Assembly: GCA_002773495.1 (NCBI GenBank) | Contig: PFAX01000010.1 | Span: forward strand, 7,793 to 19,490 | DNA: 11,698 nucleotides | Source: a bacterium (Candidatus Gribaldobacteria) CG10_big_fil_rev_8_21_14_0_10_37_21 | GTDB taxonomy: Bacteria; Patescibacteriota; Minisyncoccia; Minisyncoccales; CG1-02-41-26 | Direction: 5' to 3' | In this document: positions 1 through 6,006 of the stretch, in pieces | How the letters are laid out: each line of letters begins with the position of its first letter | Position numbering within the stretch: the stretch's first letter is position 1 | The notes under the pieces: model-generated | The model's database searches: none | Told to the model about the DNA's origin: nothing | The model's input: only the letters and a program-made list of their open reading frames with translations | Translations under genes and position numbers: made by a program

Positions 1-1815
1 CCTGCCTGAATGAATAAAACTGCCTAAGGCATTAATGCTTAAATTAAATAAATGGCCCCCGATTAAAACTGGGATTACAACTAAAAAACCAACATACGGA
101 ATCATTGAGCCAAACAAAAAAGCAATCTGGTTAACAATTAAAGCAATCACGGCTGTGGCTAACCCTAAAGCCATTAACCGAGAATAAGATAGAATGTCAG
201 AAACCGTGCCGATGACTCCTTGCAATAATTTGATAAAACCAACTAAGGGTTTCAAAAATATTTTCTGCCCCCTTGACTCAACATATAAAATCATTAAAGC
301 GCCTACGCCTACTCCTATTAAACCAAATATTTTCAAATTAGCAAGCTTAAAAGATAAAATCAAGGGTACGGCTAAGATATAAGTACCTCCCCAAGCGATG
401 CCGGACAAAAGCATTTCTTTTGACTTGCTCCTTACAGCTGAAATTATTTTAACTACTTGGCTGGTAAAGATCTGCAAATACCCCAAAGAAAAAGCAATCA
501 CCATAAAAAGTAAAGTGTCTTCAATCGGGTCAATTAACTTTAAGGGGGTTAAAAATGGTAAATGAAGTTTGGCGGGGGCTTCCCCAAAATAACTGCCAAA
601 AAGTATCCCGACTAAAAAAGTAGCAATCCCTCCATAAAATAAAAGTTTAATTAACTTGTTTTGGGCTAACTCTTTTTTAACTAACATTAAAATGCCCAAA
701 GCCATTGCCATCAAAAGCCCGTAGGCAGCATCGGTAATACAAATACCAAAAAATAAAATAAAGAAAAAAGCTAAATAAGGGGTTGGGTCAATTTCGTTGG
801 CTTTAGGTAGGCCAAAAATTTCAGTTACATACTCAAAGGGTCGAATGGCTTTTGTGTTTTCTAAAACAACCGGTGGGTTTTCATTTTCTTCTAATTTTAA
901 AGTGGTAATTTGAATTTCTTCGGAAAGCTTGGTTATCTGTTTTTCTAAGGCCTCTTTATCCTCCTCTTTTGCCCAAAAAACAAGATAATTAAAAAGGGGC
1001 TTTTCAAAGCAGGCCTCTTGGGCTTTTAATTTTGAATGCTCAATGTTCAAAATATCTCTTAAAACTCTATAATCATTGAAAAAAATAGCTTTATTAGCAA
1101 GGGCTTTTCCTTGAAACTTAGTTTGCTTAGCTATTTCTTTAAGCTCCGTTTTGAAAAATCTCATTGCCTCTTTGGGCGATTGCTCAAAATTATAAGGCAG
1201 GGCTGGCAATTTATTCGTTTGTAAAAAATTTAAAGTTGTGCTTTTTTTTTCTTTTAAACCAAGAAGCAACAACGAAATTTTATTCTGTTCTTGGAGCAAG
1301 GGCTTTAAAACAAGATTATTTTCTTTGACAAAATCATGAATCTTCTTTAAAGAGTTAACTTGAGCTCTTACAACAAAAGAAAAAGTTTCTTTGGTGTCTT
1401 GGGGGGTTGATTCAAGCCCCTGGAACCACCTTACTTCTTTTAATTCGGCTTCTATTTCTTTAGTTTTAATTTCAAAAAAAGAAATTTGCTTTTCATTTTC
1501 AATAATTTCGTCAATTTCTTTTTTAAGCTTTTCTTTATTAAGTAAACTCTTGGCCTTGCTTTCAGACAAAATGGTTTTGCTTTGATTAAACTTGCTTAAA
1601 AACGATTGTTTTTTAGCAAAGGGTGCTAAATACCCTAAAACAAAATCGAGCGAAGATAAAAGATACTTGCTTTCTTGTAGGTTTATTTTTACCTCCTCCT
1701 TTGGATCCTCAATTTTTTCAACCTCAAAACAGCCAGATTTTTCCAGAATCTTAGCAATGGTTTCTCTGTTTTCTTGAGGGAAAGAAAGTAAAAACTTGTG
1801 CGTTCGTTTTAACAT
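1..1815 (-). CDS. atpI: V/A-type ATP synthase subunit I (a-subunit), 3' end outside the window
   Basis: Membrane stator subunit of the V/A-type rotary ATPase, carrying the ion half-channels against the c-ring. The minus strand is open from ATG at 1815 to base 1 (605 codons, no stop), so only roughly the last 40-60 residues are missing by family length. Residues 1 to about 335 are a charged, coiled-coil-rich cytoplasmic domain. The membrane domain starts near residue 340 with DPTPYLAFFF and ITDAAYGLLM. The signature DILSYSRLMALGLA places the conserved half-channel arginine at about R546, and GHLFNLSINALGSFIHSG follows at 587-604; both are typical of the family. The start overlaps the end of the subunit H gene by 7 nt, so the two are translationally coupled. 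H then I is the order of archaeal-type operons, so K, E, C, F, A, B and D would be expected to the left. Function is certain at family level; whether it makes or hydrolyses ATP, and with H+ or Na+, cannot be read here. Confidence 0.95.
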   Translation of the reverse strand, partial: MLKRTHKFLLSFPQENRETIAKILEKSGCFEVEKIEDPKEEVKINLQESKYLLSSLDFVLGYLAPFAKKQSFLSKFNQSKTILSESKAKSLLNKEKLKKEIDEIIENEKQISFFEIKTKEIEAELKEVRWFQGLESTPQDTKETFSFVVRAQVNSLKKIHDFVKENNLVLKPLLQEQNKISLLLLGLKEKKSTTLNFLQTNKLPALPYNFEQSPKEAMRFFKTELKEIAKQTKFQGKALANKAIFFNDYRVLRDILNIEHSKLKAQEACFEKPLFNYLVFWAKEEDKEALEKQITKLSEEIQITTLKLEENENPPVVLENTKAIRPFEYVTEIFGLPKANEIDPTPYLAFFFILFFGICITDAAYGLLMAMALGILMLVKKELAQNKLIKLLFYGGIATFLVGILFGSYFGEAPAKLHLPFLTPLKLIDPIEDTLLFMVIAFSLGYLQIFTSQVVKIISAVRSKSKEMLLSGIAWGGTYILAVPLILSFKLANLKIFGLIGVGVGALMILYVESRGQKIFLKPLVGFIKLLQGVIGTVSDILSYSRLMALGLATAVIALIVNQIAFLFGSMIPYVGFLVVIPVLIGGHLFNLSINALGSFIHSGR

Positions 1816-2117
1816 AACTCAAGGACTGATTTAACAACAAAGTCAACAGCTTTTTCAAGGTTTCGTTCTTTTTTTTGGTTTAGTTCTTTTAAAGCAAAAG
1901 CTAATTTTAAAGTGGCTTCATTTTCGATCTCTTTTCTCTTGGCTTTAAAATTATTTTCAATTAGTTCTTTTTCTTTAATACCTAAAAAAGATTTACTATT
2001 TAGCTCTTGCTCCTGGCTTTGTTTTTTAGCTTCAAGTTTGGCTTGGGATTGAGCTTGTGCCTCTTTAATTTTTATTTCTAATTGATTTTCTTTTTCTAAA
2101 ATTTGTTTTAATTCCAT
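1809..2117 (-). CDS. V/A-type ATPase subunit H/G-like peripheral stalk protein
   Basis: A 102-residue protein that is almost entirely charged alpha-helix (K/E/Q-rich heptads from residue 2 to about 85), beginning MELKQILEKENQLEIK and ending in a short hydrophobic turn, VVKSVLELC. This is the pattern of the subunit H (archaeal AhaH) or G coiled coil, which pairs with subunit E to form the peripheral stalk linking the catalytic head to subunit I. Family membership rests on the coiled-coil character plus position: it is immediately upstream of subunit I and overlaps it by 7 nt. No Shine-Dalgarno sequence is visible; the ATG follows an AT-rich stretch (TAATTATATATG). It is the first gene of the operon driven from the promoter at 2183-2211. 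Confidence 0.8.
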   Translation of the reverse strand: MELKQILEKENQLEIKIKEAQAQSQAKLEAKKQSQEQELNSKSFLGIKEKELIENNFKAKRKEIENEATLKLAFALKELNQKKERNLEKAVDFVVKSVLELC

Positions 2118-2148
2118 ATATAATTAGAAGTTAGTGGCAGGTAGTAAT

Positions 2149-2189
2149 AAAAAAACTACCATAAGTTTACCTTATCAAACTTATAGTAG
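2149..2189 (-). terminator. Intrinsic terminator of upstream transcription, overlapping the ATPase promoter
   Basis: Minus-strand RNA reads CUACUAUAAGUUU (2189-2177), an 8-nt loop, then AAACUUAUGGUAG (2168-2156), followed by seven U (2155-2149). All 13 pairs form, one as a G-U wobble that would be a C-A mismatch on the plus strand, so the structure favours minus-strand RNA. It would end transcripts from the DUF5678 gene about 90 nt after that gene. It could also work as DNA, as an operator over the -10 of the ATPase promoter. Confidence 0.6.
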
Positions 2190-2211
2190 CTTATACCCTT
2201 TAAAATGTCAA
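2183..2211 (-). promoter_or_regulatory. Promoter of the V/A-ATPase operon
   Basis: On the minus strand, a perfect -35 TTGACA (2211-2206), a 17-nt spacer and a -10 TACTAT (2188-2183) predict a start near 2176, giving a leader of about 58 nt before the subunit H gene. The -10 lies inside the first arm of the hairpin at 2156-2189, so RNA started here lacks that arm and would not be stopped by the hairpin. Confidence 0.65.
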
Positions 2212-2278
2212 TTATAAAAGTAAGCTTGCCAAATGACTGGCCTTAAAACCCCTGGACCATATTTTTTATAACTAAAAA

Positions 2279-2476
2279 TCATAAGCCGAAACCAATATAA
2301 GTTGCAAGCTTCTCAGGCATACGGGATAAGATGGGCTCTTTAAATCCTGCTTTTTGAGCTTCTTCCCAAACCTCTCTGGCATTTGCACCACTAGCAATAA
2401 CGGTTTTTTCGTCACTCTTTAAGGCAACCCATAGCCCTTTATATTTTTTATAAATTTTAGTCCAATCAATCATCAT
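2279..2476 (-). CDS. DUF5678 family protein
   Basis: A small soluble 65-residue protein with the DUF5678 pattern: a YKGLWVALKSDEKTVIASG block (residues about 12-30), a helix REVWEEAQKAG, then a PILSRMPE-like segment. Proteins of this family are common in archaea and in CPR bacteria; no biochemical role is known to me. The start could be the first or second Met (MMID). It ends in TGA, evidence for normal use of TGA as a stop. It has its own promoter at 2497-2526, immediately after the methyltransferase stop codon, and its transcript would end at the 2149-2189 hairpin. There is no Shine-Dalgarno sequence in the roughly 14-nt leader. Confidence 0.8.
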   Translation of the reverse strand: MMIDWTKIYKKYKGLWVALKSDEKTVIASGANAREVWEEAQKAGFKEPILSRMPEKLATYIGFGL

Positions 2477-2489
2477 ATATTTTTAATTT

Positions 2490-2527
2490 TTGTTAAATTA
2501 TAACTAATTAACCCCAAAAAAGTCAAG
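2490..2527. repeat. 38-bp direct repeat, copy 1 (promoter-bearing)
   Basis: This segment matches 3778-3815 at 37 of 38 positions in the same orientation; the single difference is A2496 versus G3784. The distance between copies is 1288 bp, and the interval holds exactly the hicB-hicA-methyltransferase cassette. The flanking sequence on both sides differs, so the identity is not simply a consensus promoter: it includes the full 18-nt spacer. Confidence 0.9.
2497..2526 (-). promoter_or_regulatory. Promoter of the DUF5678 gene (repeat copy 1)
   Basis: On the minus strand: -35 TTGACT (2526-2521), an 18-nt spacer, and a perfect -10 TATAAT (2502-2497). The -10 is 20 nt before the ATG at 2476. The whole promoter lies in a 38-bp segment repeated at 3778-3815. 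Confidence 0.75.
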
Positions 2528-2534
2528 ATTAAAG

Positions 2535-3305
2535 CTATTTTTTAACCCTAATAACCCATAAAGCCGAACCAAGGGTTGTTTTGTCTTGCTTCTCTTTTTG
2601 AGGCAAGGTCTTGATATAGTTTCGCATTATTTGTTTTTTCTGTTTAGTCGGTATTCTTTTTAGAGCGTCTGTTAAAATCTTTTTGGTGTAAATATAATCA
2701 TTTTTCCATTGGCTGGTTCTCAAATCTTTAAATTTTATAATTTTATCTCCAAAAGCTGTATAGCCCTGATTCGTTTTCTCTAAAGTTTCATAATCCTTTA
2801 AAGCATTGCTCGGTTTGACTGAGCAGAGCAAATAACTGTCAGCTATAACGACCAAACCGTCATTTTTGACTAAATTTCTCAAGGCCTTAACCGTTGGCTT
2901 GGCTTTACCAAAAACATGCGGCGGAGCTGACCACAATAAAACATCACAAATATTTTTCTTTTTTGCCACTTCTCTTATATCCGTAACTCCAAAACTGCAC
3001 AAACTCCTAACTACTTTCTTTATAGCGAGCTCATTGGCATAGCTAACCCATTCGGGCAGAATGTCATAGCCAAGCACTTTAACGCCATATTTATTAGCTA
3101 AAGGAATTGACAAACCACCTTGGCCACAAGGCAAATCAAGCAAAACCATATTTTTGTTCCATTTTAGTTTATCCAATATTTCAGAAACGCCATTCCAGCT
3201 AATTATTTGCTTTTTAGGCCTGACATATTTCCACAAAGGCAAAACCGCCTCTTCTGTGTCCATAATTTTCCTTAGGTCGCTTTTTTGTTCTTGAGTATAA
3301 GTCAT
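2535..3305 (-). CDS. Class I SAM-dependent methyltransferase, substrate unknown
   Basis: A 256-residue protein with a Rossmann-fold methyltransferase core. Motif I is LLDLPCGQGGLSIPLA (about residues 55-70, glycine-rich SAM loop DLPCGQG). The acidic residue closing strand 2 is D81 in GYDI, and a motif IV-like DVLLWSAPPH lies at 121-130. The basic C-terminal third (about 180-256) may bind substrate. The SAPP motif resembles the NPPY-type loop of amino- or nucleic-acid methyltransferases but is not diagnostic, so the target (small molecule, RNA, DNA or protein) is open. It starts 13 nt after hicA and is probably the third gene of the hicBA operon driven from 3785-3814. No Shine-Dalgarno sequence is seen. 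It is atypical for a hicBA pair to carry a methyltransferase. Confidence 0.75.
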   Translation of the reverse strand: MTYTQEQKSDLRKIMDTEEAVLPLWKYVRPKKQIISWNGVSEILDKLKWNKNMVLLDLPCGQGGLSIPLANKYGVKVLGYDILPEWVSYANELAIKKVVRSLCSFGVTDIREVAKKKNICDVLLWSAPPHVFGKAKPTVKALRNLVKNDGLVVIADSYLLCSVKPSNALKDYETLEKTNQGYTAFGDKIIKFKDLRTSQWKNDYIYTKKILTDALKRIPTKQKKQIMRNYIKTLPQKEKQDKTTLGSALWVIRVKK

Positions 3306-3318
3306 AATTTTGAAACAT

Positions 3319-3543
3319 CTAAAAAGATCCTAAAAAGTCATTACGGGAAATACCCGCTTGATTTAAAATACTCATTAAAGTACCTTTTGGTAAATCTTTA
3401 GCATGAAATGGAACAACCACCCTCTTGCCATTTGTGGGGTTGTATAAAATAAAATGGCTTCCTGTTATATAGTCTTTTTGAAAACCAAATTTACTTAAGA
3501 ACCTTAATAATCTTTTAGGGGAAACAACTGGGAGCTTAGGCAT
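3319..3543 (-). CDS. hicA: HicA-type toxin (mRNA interferase)
   Basis: A 74-residue protein of the HicA/YcfA family, a small dsRBD-like fold that cleaves mRNA when released from HicB. It has the usual features: an N-terminal KRLLRFLSKFGF helix, the catalytic histidine in TGSHFIL (H30), a VVPFHAKDLPKGTL strand-helix, and a C-terminal helix ILNQAGISRNDF. Length is normal and the histidine is intact, so it is probably active. The ATG overlaps the end of hicB by 8 nt (ATGCCTAA holds both the start of hicA and the stop of hicB), so the two are translationally coupled with the antitoxin first. Confidence 0.9.
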   Translation of the reverse strand: MPKLPVVSPKRLLRFLSKFGFQKDYITGSHFILYNPTNGKRVVVPFHAKDLPKGTLMSILNQAGISRNDFLGSF

Positions 3544-3778
3544 AGGTCAAAGATTTCTTTACATCAATAGAGGCAAAAAAACTCTCCCCATCATTAGGAA
3601 TGGGTTGCTTGTGTTTTTTTAAACTTATTAAATATCCTTTAATGGCATCTGCTATCATTTCTTTTGCTTCTTGAAGGGTTCTGCCATAAGTAATACACCC
3701 AGGCAAACTAGGAGCCATCACTGTAAAGCCACCCTCTTTCTCTGGTCTTAAAACTATATTGTATCTTATTTTTTCCAT
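3536..3778 (-). CDS. hicB: HicB-type antitoxin
   Basis: An 80-residue protein of the HicB/UPF0150 family with the partial RNase H-like fold: strand RYNIVLRPEKEGGFTVMAPSLPGC (residues 4-27), then helix TLQEAKEMIADAIKGYLISLKK. This neutralises the HicA toxin. No C-terminal DNA-binding domain is apparent after about residue 65, so autoregulation may be weak or may use another surface. I chose the ATG at 3778, not the in-frame ATG at 3814. The upstream codons lie inside a promoter, and the family's first strand begins just after MEKIRYN. The -10 TATAAT ends 6 nt before this ATG, so the transcript is probably leaderless. Confidence 0.88.
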   Translation of the reverse strand: MEKIRYNIVLRPEKEGGFTVMAPSLPGCITYGRTLQEAKEMIADAIKGYLISLKKHKQPIPNDGESFFASIDVKKSLTYA

Positions 3779-3815
3779 TGTTAGATTATAACTAATTAAC
3801 CCCAAAAAAGTCAAG
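3778..3815. repeat. 38-bp direct repeat, copy 2 (promoter-bearing)
   Basis: Partner of 2490-2527, 37 of 38 identical, same orientation. This copy reaches from the hicB start codon to the last codons of the uvrA-like remnant. Recombination between the copies would remove the hicBA-methyltransferase cassette and leave one intact promoter in front of the DUF5678 gene. Confidence 0.9.
3785..3814 (-). promoter_or_regulatory. Promoter of the hicB-hicA-methyltransferase operon (repeat copy 2)
   Basis: On the minus strand: -35 TTGACT (3814-3809), an 18-nt spacer, and a perfect -10 TATAAT (3790-3785). The expected start is at or next to the A of the hicB ATG (3778), giving a leaderless mRNA. The -35 also contains the TGA stop codon of the uvrA-like remnant (3813-3811). 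Confidence 0.8.
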
Positions 3816-3885
3816 CCAAATACTTCCCTGTAACCGAGGCCTTGCTTTTAATAATATCGCTGACAGGGCCTTCAGCTATTATAGA
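3811..3885 (-). pseudogene. uvrA: 3' remnant of a uvrA-like gene
   Basis: Twenty-four codons and a TGA on the minus strand read S-IIAEGPVSDIIKSK followed by ASVTGKYLA. The AEGPxxDII...SVTGKYL pattern matches the segment that closes an ABC module of excinuclease UvrA (typically AEGTPEEI...SLTGKYL). A TAG lies five codons upstream of the recognisable part, and the rest of the gene (more than 2 kb) is absent. The insertion sequence begins where the similarity ends. The piece is too short to tell whether it is the middle or the C-terminus of UvrA. Finding uvrC sequence on the far side of the insertion sequence supports the call. Confidence 0.6.
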
Positions 3886-4943
3886 ATTGTTGTTTAATAG
3901 CTACATCCAAAAAGAAACATCCCCTTTAGATATATTTATTAGACAATAATCCGAGCGGGTTGAAAGCCAATGGTGCAAAGGAACTCTCCTCGTTGTTTAA
4001 TGAGTGCCTGCTCTTGTCTATAGTTGATTAAGCAAGCGATGTTCTTAAATCTTTGATGATAATCTTTGAAAGAGTGGCGATAAACCTGACGAAGCAGTTT
4101 AAAGTGTTTGCAGTTATTGATTGAATGCTCAACTTTTATTCTAATTTTACTCACCGCTTGATTAAAAAGCTTGTCTCTCTGAGAGAGCTTGCGTTTGCGA
4201 CTGGCTTTTTTAGGGATAATAGCCATAAAAGCTGGAAAGTCCTTGTTAACCCCCTGATAACCCTTGTCCCAGTAACTTGGCTTGTCTTTTAACCACGATT
4301 TACCACAATTGGTTTTCTGAAACACCTTGTAGTCGTGGACGCTCCCAGGGAAAGGCGGGGAGATGTCTTGAATGATGCCCCTCTCTTGGTCAATAATGAT
4401 TTAAGTTTTTAAGGTGTGTCTCTTTTTCTTGCCAGAGCGATAAAGTTTGTTTTTCTGCTTATCTTTGGGTCTCGGTATTTCCTGTTCAGTGGCATCGCCA
4501 ATAAAACCCTGTATGTCAGGATAAAGAGAGAGCAATTCGTCTAAGGTGGAAATTGGTCTATTTCTTTCTCTTTTGATTTCAGGCAGTTTTAATCTCTTAG
4601 ACAGAATAGGTTCAATTTTAGCAATCAAACGAGAGACGCAACCCTTATCAATGTCCGCGAAAAGAAATCCCAACAAATCAAAGGTGAGATAAAGCTTGTA
4701 AAATGTTAAAGCCAAAAGAAGTTTGTCGTTGAAGCTTTTTATCTTGTATTTTCTGCCTGCTCCAATCTTTCTTTGTCGGCTTGGTCGACTTAGTCGCTTT
4801 TTTTCAGCTTCCAGCCACATTGGCTTGAGCTCCTCAGATAATTTGTTAAAATCTGAGAGGTTTAAGCCCGTGTAGCGAGCGAATAGAGTTGGTCTGCGAG
4901 ATAATTTGATGTAGTTCATAGCTTTTTGTGGTTACATTACCTC
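3883..4943 (-). mobile_element. IS5-type insertion sequence, about 1.06 kb
   Basis: The element consists of a single transposase gene and short flanks. Proposed ends: the hexamer TATTAT occurs immediately outside both ends (3877-3882 and 4944-4949), and the inner ends read AGAATTGTTGT on the left and GAGGTAATGT on the right (reverse complement), which share only a weak imperfect inverted repeat. The boundaries are therefore tentative; size, gene content and transposase family are secure. It separates a uvrA-like remnant from a truncated uvrC. Confidence 0.65.
3939..4919 (-). pseudogene. IS5-family DDE transposase interrupted by one in-frame TAA
   Basis: One reading frame of about 325 codons encodes an IS5-group (HTH_Tnp_4 plus DDE_Tnp_4) transposase, split by a single TAA at 4403-4401 (codon 173). 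The halves are in the same frame, and the protein sequence runs smoothly across: RHTLKT, stop, IIIDQERGIIQDISPPFPGS. A CAA-to-TAA change (Gln to stop) is the simplest explanation. The DDE triad is visible as D142 (GDATEQEI), D218 (YWDKGYQG) and E264 (KVEHSI). The nonsense codon separates D142 from the other two, so the truncated product would be inactive without readthrough. The N-terminal half (about 55-110) carries the helix-turn-helix. The ATG at 4919 is 24 nt inside the proposed right end. Confidence 0.85.
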
Positions 4944-4990
4944 TATTATCTCATTTTTCAACCTAGTAAACAACATTTCTTTACTACCAA

Positions 4991-5010
4991 CCTGCCTACC
5001 GGCAGGCAGG
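4991..5010. repeat. Short GC-rich palindrome inside uvrC
   Basis: CCTGCCTACC followed by GGCAGGCAGG: 10-bp arms with one mismatch and no loop. It is GC-rich in an AT-rich neighbourhood. In the uvrC frame it reads LPTGRQ and leaves the frame open, between FFTTN and DYLLPTNKIGPF. It looks like an inserted repetitive element. Confidence 0.75.
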
Positions 5011-5171
5011 ACTACTTACTACCTACTAATAAAATAGGGCCGTTTGTTGACGCTACCTCTTTAAAACAAACCCTTCGACTTTTAAGAAAGGTGTTTCCTT
5101 TCAGAACTTGTAAAACCTTACTACAAAACCCTGCCTTTACAAGGAACTTAACTTATGCCCAGCTCCTTGTC

Positions 5172-5204
5172 AGTTAAAAGTTCAAAGTGCAAAGTTAAAA
5201 GTTG
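5172..5204. repeat. In-frame direct repeat in uvrC (AGTTAAAAGTT twice)
   Basis: An 11-bp direct repeat occurs at 5172-5182 and 5193-5203, 21 nt apart, so it encodes LKV-QSAK-LKV with a 7-residue period. It lies directly after the CPAPCQ motif, where UvrC proteins normally go straight to the next helix, so it appears to be an insertion. Confidence 0.6.
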
Positions 5205-5432
5205 AAAAAGAAAGCATCTTTAAAAAACAAAAAATCTCACAATACCAAAAAAATATTCGATCTTTAAGAACAATCCTTGAAGGCAAAAGAACAGCTGTTT
5301 TAAAAGGGCTAAAAAAAGAAATGCAAATGGCCTCCAAAAAACAAGAGTTTGAAAAAGCCAAAGAGCTAAGAGACAAGGTCTTTGCTTTAGAGAGGGTGTT
5401 CGCGAACGCTAAAGTTCTACAAAGGCCTAAAA

Positions 5433-5461
5433 CCCTCGAAGGAGCTAAGCTACTTCGAGGG
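5433..5461. repeat. Palindromic element at the second uvrC frameshift
   Basis: Arms CCCTCGAAGGAGCT (5433-5446) and AGCTACTTCGAGGG (5448-5461) are complementary at 13 of 14 positions around a single base. The uvrC frame changes across it, and roughly 30 residues of the usual linker before the endonuclease domain are missing. Confidence 0.75.
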
Positions 5462-5951
5462 CAGAGTGGAGGGGTATGATGTTTCGAACATTCAAGGCAA
5501 GCAAGCAACTGGTAGCATGGTTGTTTTTAAAAAGGGCTTGCCTAATAAGGCTGAGTATAAAAGGTTTAAAATAAAAACCCTCAAAGAGCCAAACGATGTT
5601 GGTATGCTGAAAGAAGTTCTCCAATGTCGCCTTGCTCACACTGAATGGCCAATGCCTCAAGTAATTTTAATTGACGGGGGCAAAGGGCAACTCAATGTTG
5701 CCCTTAAACTTAAAACTGAAAATGAAAAACTAAAAACGACAATCAAAAGTTTAAAACTAAAAAAAATAAAATTTACAACCCTAGCAAAGCGTAAAAATAC
5801 ACTCTTTGTTGAGGGGGGAAAAAACCCCCTTCTTTTAAAAGATTTACCCCCTGAAGTTAGCAATTTAATCTTAAGAATCCGCGACGAAGCCCATCGCTTT
5901 GCCATCACTTATCATAGGAAACTTAGAAATAAAAACCTCCTAAAATAACAA

Positions 5952-5999
5952 CTCAGCTACCATAAACTTTGACGATCGTCAAAGTTTATGGTAGCTGAG
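5952..5999. terminator. Perfect 48-bp palindrome between convergent genes
   Basis: Two 24-nt arms are exactly complementary with no spacer (centre GACGA|TCGTC). The palindrome lies 3 bp after the uvrC stop and 7 bp before the end of the convergent regulator gene. Position suggests a bidirectional terminator, but no strong T-run follows on either side, so a repetitive palindrome of another kind is equally possible. Its outer part, AGCTACCATAA, resembles AGCTACTATAA in the 2156-2189 hairpin. Confidence 0.6.
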
Positions 6000-6006
6000 A
6001 ATTTAC

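Larger units (their letters stand above)
4944..5948 (+). pseudogene. uvrC: Decayed uvrC (excinuclease ABC subunit C), 5'-truncated with two frameshifts
   Basis: UvrC makes both incisions in nucleotide excision repair. Three frame segments are recognisable. First, IGPFVDATSLKQTLRLLRKVFPFRTCKT (about 5034-5120). Then, after a -1 shift near 5120-5128, KPCLYKELNLCPAPCQ and a UVR-type helix KKQEFEKAKELRDKVFALERV (5126 to about 5420). Then, after a +1 shift at the 5433-5461 palindrome, the RNase H-like endonuclease domain (5466-5948) with VEGYDVSNIQGK, LIDGGKGQLN and RDEAHRFAITYHRK. The N-terminal GIY-YIG domain is absent, cut off at the insertion sequence. Repeats sit inside at 4991-5010, 5172-5204 and 5433-5461, and a lysine-rich insert (about 5707-5760) splits the endonuclease domain. 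The C-terminal part stays open for 160 codons from a GTG at 5466 and keeps its acidic residues. A stand-alone nuclease is possible but has no visible promoter. Confidence 0.88.

Noticed and set aside
194..1777. Plus-strand ORFs of 61-64 codons at 194, 1391 and 1592.
   Set aside because: All are antisense shadows of the ATPase subunit I gene, which is open across the whole interval.
2490..3815. CRISPR-like repeats.
   Set aside because: Only two copies 1288 bp apart with a gene cassette between; no spacer array or cas genes.
4403..5388. Alternative genetic code to explain interrupted genes.
   Set aside because: The transposase is split by TAA and uvrC by frameshifts (with TAG and TGA out of frame); clear genes end in TGA, so TGA recoding is not supported.
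5182..5908. Minus-strand ORFs of 71-108 codons opposite uvrC.
   Set aside because: They are shadows of the decayed uvrC; the plus strand has recognisable UvrC motifs.
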